DNA from: CAYRMV01 sp964425255
GTDB taxonomy: Bacteria; Bacteroidota; Bacteroidia; Flavobacteriales_D; Crocinitomicaceae
Direction of reading: 5' to 3'
DNA length: 10,137 bases
NCBI GenBank assembly: GCA_964425255.1
Contig: CAYRMV010000116.1
Location: forward strand, 1-10,137
Made by a program: the position numbers and the translations under genes. The notes under the pieces were generated by a model, which was given only the letters and a program-made list of their open reading frames with translations, ran no database searches and was not told where the DNA came from. Positions 1-6,500 of this stretch are shown piece by piece. The first letter of the stretch is position 1. Each line of letters starts with the position of its first letter.

Positions 1-77
1 TAAGTTGTGTTTGTTTTATCAATTTGTTTGAAAATTACAACTACTTTTAGTGAATTAATTTGGTTGAAAACATTGAT

Positions 78-1004
78 ATGAAATTACAAAAGCCACAAAC
101 GGTTTCCCAATTAGCAGATTTTTTAAAATGTTCGTTTAAAGGCGATGCAGATCATTTGGTAACGGGGATAAACGAAATTCACATGGTTGAGTCGGGTGAT
201 TTGGTTTTTGTAGATCATCCAAAATATTATCAGAAAGCGTTGAATAGCGCTGCAACGACTATTTTGATTGATCAAGATGTTGATGTTCCTGTTGGGAAAG
301 CAATTTTGATTTCAGCCAAACCATTTGACGATTTCAATCGATTAACGCGCTATTTTTCTCCTCAAATTCACATCCAAACCATGAGAGGTTCTGAGGTGGA
401 AATTGATGAAACAGCCATTATTTATCCGAATGTATTTATTGGGAATCGCGTGAAGATAGGCGCAAATTCAATTTTGTATCCAGGTGTTGTGATTCATGAC
501 GATACCCAAATAGACTCGGATGTTGTTATTGGGCCAAATACTGTTATCGGACATTCAGCATTTTATTACAAGCGAAAACCAGAGGGATATGATCGTTTAC
601 ATTCGTGTGGAGGTGTATGGATTCAAGCACGAGTTGAATTAGGAAGCGCTTGTACGATAGACAAAGGGGTTTCTGGATTAACGATTATTGGTGAAGGATC
701 TAAGTTAGACAATCAAGTTCATATTGGTCATGACACCGTTGTTGGAAAAGACGTTTTGATGGCAGCACAAGTTGGAATTGCAGGTTGTACAAAGATTGAA
801 GAAAAAGTGATTCTTTGGGGACAAGTCGGTTGTGCAAGTGATGTTGTCGTTGGTGAAGGCGCCGTGGTTTTGGCTCAATCAGGAATCTCTAAAAGCTTAG
901 AAGGTGGAAACACTTATTTTGGAAGTCCTGCTGGAGAAGTGAAAGAAAAATTCAAAGAATTAGCAGCCATGCGACAATTACCTGATTTGATTCGAAAGAA
1001 ATAA
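78..1004 (+). CDS. LpxD-like UDP-3-O-(3-hydroxyacyl)glucosamine N-acyltransferase, short Bacteroidota form
   Basis: LpxD enzymes move a hydroxyacyl chain from acyl-ACP to UDP-3-O-acylglucosamine in lipid A synthesis, in the cytoplasm. An LpxD-type N-terminal domain (residues 1-95; motif VTGINEIHMVESGDLVFVDH) precedes hexapeptide repeats of a left-handed beta-helix (about 110-285) and a short charged C-terminal tail. His218, in VHIGHDTVVG, falls where the catalytic His of E. coli LpxD lies; His215 is close by. At 308 residues it is shorter than usual LpxD (about 340). Its tail (KELAAMRQLPDLI) resembles, from memory, the second LpxD-like protein many Bacteroidota carry beside the lpxD-lpxC/fabZ-lpxA LpxD, so a paralogue with an uncertain substrate is likely. 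I chose ATG at 78 over TTG at 60 because relatives begin MKF/MKL-x-PQT. The next gene starts one base after the stop. The family call is firm; the exact acceptor is not. Confidence 0.82.
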   Translation: MKLQKPQTVSQLADFLKCSFKGDADHLVTGINEIHMVESGDLVFVDHPKYYQKALNSAATTILIDQDVDVPVGKAILISAKPFDDFNRLTRYFSPQIHIQTMRGSEVEIDETAIIYPNVFIGNRVKIGANSILYPGVVIHDDTQIDSDVVIGPNTVIGHSAFYYKRKPEGYDRLHSCGGVWIQARVELGSACTIDKGVSGLTIIGEGSKLDNQVHIGHDTVVGKDVLMAAQVGIAGCTKIEEKVILWGQVGCASDVVVGEGAVVLAQSGISKSLEGGNTYFGSPAGEVKEKFKELAAMRQLPDLIRKK

Positions 1005-1005
1005 G

Positions 1006-2238
1006 ATGCAAGAAAAGCTCATACAAAATTTAGAGCATCAACTTGCCCAACAGGAATTTAAGTTACATTCTTTGTTGGAAATCACGAATGCAATCAACAC
1101 GAATCAGCCTTTGGAGCAGTTAACGTTGATTTATGAGTTTATTCTGAAAGAACAATTGGGTTTCAATCGGTTTGTTTTGTATAATAAAACGGATGATTGG
1201 GATGTTTTACTCAAAATCGGTGTTAAAGGCAAAGTGAAAGAGATTGATGTTCGACGTGATTTAACACGTTTCAAAGAGATAACAGTTATCGAATCTTCTT
1301 CCTCATCTGTTTTGTTTGAGTTTGATGTGGTTGTTCCCGTTTTTCACAAAAATGAGCCTCTTGCGTATTTGTTAGTTGCCGGCTTGGAGAAAGAGCGCAT
1401 GCGGTTGAAAGAAACATTCACCAATATGAGTTTTATTCAAACGTTAACCAACATTATTGTTGTAGCGATTGAAAACAAACGCATGACTCGTCAAGGAATT
1501 ATCCAAGCAAGAATTAAAAAGGAATTGGAAGTAGCATCCGAAATGCAAAAAATGCTTTTTCCAGCCGATTTACCTTCCAATCGAGTGATGGATATTTCCG
1601 CTAAATATACACCTCGACATGAAGTTGGGGGTGATTATTATGATTTTATTCCGTTGGGAGATGATGAATATGTCATTTGCATAGCCGATGTATCAGGGAA
1701 AGGGATCAGTGCGGCGATGTTGATGGCAAATTTTCAGGCAACCATTCGAACTTTGTATAGTTATCAACGTTTTGAACTGGATTTTTTAGTCAATGAGTTG
1801 AATCAAAAAGTAAACAAAAGTACCAAAGGGGAAAAATTCATTACTTTTTTTATTGCACATTACGATGCGAAAACACGCATCTTGAAGTATGTCAATGCGG
1901 GACATAATCATCCTTTTGTGACAAATGGACGACAAGTGAAAATGCTGGAAAAAGGAACGATAGGATTAGGGATGATGGATGAATTGCCTTTTTTAGAAGT
2001 TGGATCTGAGCACTTAGGGGCGAACACCACGTTGGTTTTGTATACAGATGGCATTATCGAATTAGAAAATGATAAAGATGAATTTTTTGAATTAGATCGA
2101 TTGATTAAATTGGTACATAATTATTATCCGTTGAAAATGGAAGATATGAATAATTTGATCTTTTCGAAATTGGATGAATGGCGAGCAAAACGCAATTTTG
2201 TGGATGATACAGCGATTTTTAGTTGCCGTTTTTTTTGA
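1006..2238 (+). CDS. GAF-like/SpoIIE-type PP2C serine/threonine phosphatase
   Basis: This is a cytoplasmic metal-dependent phosphatase of the RsbU/SpoIIE class, whose members usually dephosphorylate anti-sigma-factor antagonists in partner-switching pathways. Residues about 20-160 look like a divergent GAF sensor domain. A linker helix follows (173-186, ending MQKMLFP), with the pattern that precedes RsbU-type catalytic domains. The PP2C domain (about 188-410) holds the expected metal ligands: GGDYYDF (Asp210, Asp213), ADVSGKG (Asp228), YTDG (Asp348) and DDTA (Asp400/401), so it looks active. There are no membrane segments; its ligand is unknown. It starts one base after the LpxD-like gene and ends six bases before the next one, which suggests cotranscription. 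No anti-sigma kinase or STAS antagonist lies in the window, so the target is unknown. A run of eight T precedes the TGA stop. Confidence 0.88.
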   Translation: MQEKLIQNLEHQLAQQEFKLHSLLEITNAINTNQPLEQLTLIYEFILKEQLGFNRFVLYNKTDDWDVLLKIGVKGKVKEIDVRRDLTRFKEITVIESSSSSVLFEFDVVVPVFHKNEPLAYLLVAGLEKERMRLKETFTNMSFIQTLTNIIVVAIENKRMTRQGIIQARIKKELEVASEMQKMLFPADLPSNRVMDISAKYTPRHEVGGDYYDFIPLGDDEYVICIADVSGKGISAAMLMANFQATIRTLYSYQRFELDFLVNELNQKVNKSTKGEKFITFFIAHYDAKTRILKYVNAGHNHPFVTNGRQVKMLEKGTIGLGMMDELPFLEVGSEHLGANTTLVLYTDGIIELENDKDEFFELDRLIKLVHNYYPLKMEDMNNLIFSKLDEWRAKRNFVDDTAIFSCRFF

Positions 2239-2244
2239 TTTGCG

Positions 2245-3582
2245 ATGGAAAAGTTAGCTAAAATCTTTTCAATTTCTACTTGGATTTTATTGCTTTCCTT
2301 TTTTATTTTTCTCGTCAAAATTGGGTTTTCGGTCTGTTTACAAACAGATGATTTTGTCTTATTGAATTCATATAAAATTCATTCTTGTACAGAAGTTTAT
2401 ACTCAATTCCCATACAATTTCCGATTAGGAAGTTACAGTTTATTTCTTTTTCTGTTTGGAGAAATTCATCCGAGTAAAGTTCATTTGTTTGTTGGGTTTT
2501 ATTATTTAGCCTTGTTTTTATTTAGTGTTTCTGTATTTTATAAAACAATCACATTCTTCCTCATCTATTTTAAGCAAAGTCATTTTGATGCAGCAGATAG
2601 ATGGAAGATTAGTTTGTATTTTTTCCTATTTCTATTTTTCTTCACAGGAACAGTAAGTGAAACATGGTTTTGGGTGAACGCATCTTTTACCTATTTTTTA
2701 CCCTTTATCATTGCACTCTATCTAAGTACGATTGTATTAAGTGAGAAAAGATCACGGCTTCAGTTATTTCAATTGTTTGTAGGTAGTTTTTATTTGGGAG
2801 GTGCTTCTGAGCCTTGGATGATTGTTTGGTTTTCTTTCATGTTATTGTCTTATTTTAAGACTCCAAAAAGTCGTTATTCCGTTCTATTAAGGGTAATTTG
2901 TCTAGGAATTACAAGTTTACCACAATGGTTGAATGTATTCAGCGGGAAGTTAACTCATCGTATTGCTTACGAAAACGCAAAAAAGCCAATTTCTGAAAAT
3001 TTATTACAGGAAATCCCTCGATTTGTCAGTCAGTTTGATTGGATGGATATATTGGCAATTCTATGTTTGTTTTTACTATTTGTAGAATTCAAAGTGAAGC
3101 GGTGGGCGGTTTCATTTCAACTAGGTATTAAGAAGTGGCTCCTTTTTTTAATTTCACTTTTTTTGCTTTGTTTCTTGTTAAATGTGATCGTTTTCCATTC
3201 CATTTTTCCCATTCGAACGTATAGTGCGTTTTATTTTTTAACTGCGATTTTTATTTTTCTAATCGTGCTTCAATTTGCACATAAATCGTCTTCAATACGG
3301 GTGTCAAGTTGGATGTTTGGACTAACTGGAATATTTATTTGTTGTTTCTTATTGTATTTCACCAAACAAATTATTCAATCAAGTAAGCATCAAGAAGCGT
3401 ATCTGAATCGTTTGACGGAATTAAGTAAAAACCAAACAACAAGAATTAAACCCTGTGTAGCATCTTTGCCCGATGCGGGAATTACGGTTTATGCGGATTT
3501 CTCTGCAGATTCAAGTGATTTTTCAAATCAACAGTTTAAAAAATATTATTCCATCAAAGGAAATGTGAGAACGTGTGATTAA
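2245..3582 (+). CDS. Polytopic membrane protein, GT-C/DUF6056-like (putative glycosyltransferase)
   Basis: No firm assignment is possible. The 445-residue protein has roughly 10-11 hydrophobic segments (first at about 11-31, last near 352-375) and a hydrophilic C-terminal tail of some 65 residues. Just after the first segment is QTDDF (Asp35, Asp36), where GT-C membrane glycosyltransferases carry an acidic motif in their first outer loop. Further loop motifs are SETWFWVNASFTYF (138-151) and SEPW (188-191), and the tail contains FKKYY. This pattern resembles DUF6056/GtrII-like proteins that use polyprenyl-linked sugars to modify envelope glycans. That likeness is from memory of the family, not from a search. 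The gene lies six bases after the phosphatase stop and in the same frame, probably in one operon. Its stop overlaps that of the convergent sortase gene. A flippase or other transporter cannot be excluded. Confidence 0.72.
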   Translation: MEKLAKIFSISTWILLLSFFIFLVKIGFSVCLQTDDFVLLNSYKIHSCTEVYTQFPYNFRLGSYSLFLFLFGEIHPSKVHLFVGFYYLALFLFSVSVFYKTITFFLIYFKQSHFDAADRWKISLYFFLFLFFFTGTVSETWFWVNASFTYFLPFIIALYLSTIVLSEKRSRLQLFQLFVGSFYLGGASEPWMIVWFSFMLLSYFKTPKSRYSVLLRVICLGITSLPQWLNVFSGKLTHRIAYENAKKPISENLLQEIPRFVSQFDWMDILAILCLFLLFVEFKVKRWAVSFQLGIKKWLLFLISLFLLCFLLNVIVFHSIFPIRTYSAFYFLTAIFIFLIVLQFAHKSSSIRVSSWMFGLTGIFICCFLLYFTKQIIQSSKHQEAYLNRLTELSKNQTTRIKPCVASLPDAGITVYADFSADSSDFSNQQFKKYYSIKGNVRTCD

Positions 3583-6500
3583 CGCATCAGATACATTTTA
3601 CCAAATTCCTTTTTGAAATATGGATCAGCACCTGTTTCTCTGTGTTTGATTGTTTCACCATTCAGCTGACTTTTCACTCGGTAGAGATAAACTCCATTTG
3701 CTAATGGATCTCCAAACTCATCCGTTCCATCCCAAGCATATTCAGAGATGTTCCTTCCGATGTGTATTGGCCCCAATTCATCCTCCGTAATTTCCCTTAC
3801 TACTTTACCCGAAACGGTCATAATTTGAATGATCATTTCGTCGGGTGCTTCCGAGCCAGTCACAGTGAATACGAATCGAGTACTTGTGCTAAATGGATTT
3901 GGGTAATTCATCAAATAAGTAATTGAAGCTTCGTGGATAACTTCAAACGTAATTTTATATTCTAAATCACCGGATAAATTTCCAGATCGATCGGAACCTT
4001 GAACGAGTAAGGTGTATTTGCCATCTTGTTCCAAAGCAGCTGGATAGATGATTCGGAAACGTTTGTGTTGCGCTTCTGCTGGAATCCATTGCATGATGGT
4101 GTTACCATTTCCATCCACAAAGGGGATTCTTTTCTGAATTCCGTCGGGACTGGTTAAATAAACACCAAATAAAGTTGTATCTGACACATCGTTCATGATC
4201 AGATATGGATTGTCATCTTTCAAGGAAATTGAAATTTCGCTGTAAGGACTTACAATGTCCCCATTTAAAATATGTCGGCCATCAAATGTCACATCTAGGA
4301 TTGGATTTAAATCGTCACCTTTGACATAAAATGGAATTTGGAGTAGATTATTGAAATGATATTGTTCCGGTTGATCAGTCAGATAACTACTGCCGTTGAT
4401 ATACGGATTTACTTCCATCCACAGAGAGTTAATTCCACCGAAATTAGCTGTGTTGAATTCGATTGTATCGCGAATAACGCCATTTACAAGTAGTGGTTTT
4501 TGTCTTGGGTAATTGATGTAGTGTTTCACTTGGTTGGCATCTTCGATCCAATATTTCACCAAAAGAGAATCCATGTCATAGTCACTGATGTTTTTCACAT
4601 CAACAGCAAATTGAAGTGTTTGACCCTCATCCAAAGAATCAAGAGTTGGTAACCACGTATATTGAGAACTTCCGTCAATAGCTGCTTCTGGAACTGGGGA
4701 ATACAATACATGCCAACGATCGACTTGTGCAGGAGTGAAATCTAAGGTATCCGCATAATATGCTTCCAAACGAATGTATGGATATTGTTGTGCAGGAATG
4801 ATATTGTTTAATTGAAGAATGGAATCATTTGAACTAAACAGAATATCAAAATCTTGCTGATAAACACCATTAGGATTGTACAATTTCACCTTCAGTCTGG
4901 TTGAGTCTGAAGAAGGATTTTCAGAAGCGTTTTGTTTCCAATAAAGCGTTTTCCACTCCGATGAAGGGCCAATCAGACTGGCTGTTTCTTGTCCAATACT
5001 TTTAAAGCTATTTAAATTTCCATTCAAAGTGATGAATTGACCGTGGTATTGAGCAAAGATTTCATTTGCCAAAGCAGGATTTCCTTTTTGTGTGAAGAAA
5101 ATAAATGCACGATTTTCTCTACCAGGAACAATGCTGTCAGAACCTAAATTTTGAAAAGTTTGATACATTGATTCAGACAATTGAGATTCAAATAAATCCC
5201 AATTTGTATAATTTGCATTCATTGTTGCGTATACCAAAATATAATATCCATCAGGAACACTGTTCATCATATTTTGGAAATTACTTAATTGCTGAGCGCT
5301 GTTTTGTAAGAAGATAAAATACCTTTCAGATCGATTTCGACAGCCTCCATTGTCGTTGATGTTCCCATAGAAATGAGTCAAATTTGCAGGCGTAGATGAG
5401 TGTCTTGTTAGCCAAGGTTTTAACGTGACAGGATCGATGACAGCAACATGTAGTGCCGGTGCGAATGTACACAATGCATATTCTTGCATTTGATTATCAA
5501 TGAAGTATTCAGTTCCAATGTTACCGATATACGAAGTTCCATTGTCCCAAACATTTGCTTTCAAGTAGCGGGTAATTGTATCAAATGTTCGTTGTCGATT
5601 GGTGCGGTCATAATAAATATTCGAAAAATCATTTTCTTTGAACTGAAAAAAATGATCTTGACCCCAACCTTCTTTCCCTTGAATGTATTGGAACGAGCTT
5701 TCTCTCCAATTTAAAACAGAGCTATCCAAAGCACATCGCCAGAAATAAACCGTACTGTCCGAACAAACAAGTGGAAAAGATGAGTTGTTAGCTGGGTTTT
5801 TCCAATCAGTTGGTTTCACTTCTTTAACTCCACCCAGACCGCTAACGAGTGCATACCTTTTTTGAGGAGAATTGAAAAGATCGGTTGTATCAATCTCAAA
5901 TCGATAGGTTTTAAAATCAGCAATTGGATTAATCGTCGAGCCTTTGACTGTAACACTGTCTTTCGGTACAACCGCAAATTTATATGGATAAACAGGAACA
6001 ATTCCATCTACTTTGATGAGTAATTGTTTGGTTATTTGGTTGTTGTAGATTTCATCAAATTGTTCTGGATGCAAAGATGGAATATCGACAGTGATGGTAA
6101 AATTGTTCAATCCTACACCGATGTTTGGTTGCAACGGCATGGAGAAGCGAACGGTATCAGAATAATGCAAAAACGGAATGGATTTGGTATAAATGGAATC
6201 CGTTTGAGACATGGGGAAATCACGTTTAACTTCAATGTTTACCTCATTGGTAATGGAGATGCCTAAGTTTTTGATAACAAGCGTCATTTCGATGCTATCA
6301 GTGGTTAAATCTATGTTTGAAGGTGAAAAACTAACCGATTCGGGAGTGATTTCAATTTCCGGACGCGTATGCCAATTCAATTTCAACATTGGATCTCCGT
6401 GAAATGCCATCTGATGCTGAGTAATTAAATTAATTCCATCATCAAATGTGTAATTTTGCATCGTAGATTTTATCTGATGACTCAAGTAATTTCGGTAATT

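Noticed and set aside
23..49. Possible Bacteroidota promoter before the LpxD-like gene: TTTG at 23-26 and TACTTTTA at 42-49
   Set aside because: The spacing of 15 bases is short and the second element departs from TAnnTTTG; such AT-rich matches are common by chance. The first gene may also continue an operon from outside the window.
60..77. TTG start at 60 for the LpxD-like gene, adding six residues
   Set aside because: ATG at 78 gives the family's usual MK-x-x-x-PQT opening, and no ribosome binding site favours the TTG.
2124..2318. 64-codon - strand ORF across the phosphatase/membrane-protein junction
   Set aside because: It is antisense to two good genes and contains no domain or start context that supports it.
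5105..6402. Small + strand ORFs of 63-80 codons inside the sortase gene
   Set aside because: They are antisense to a strongly supported coding region, have no recognisable motifs and look like chance open frames.
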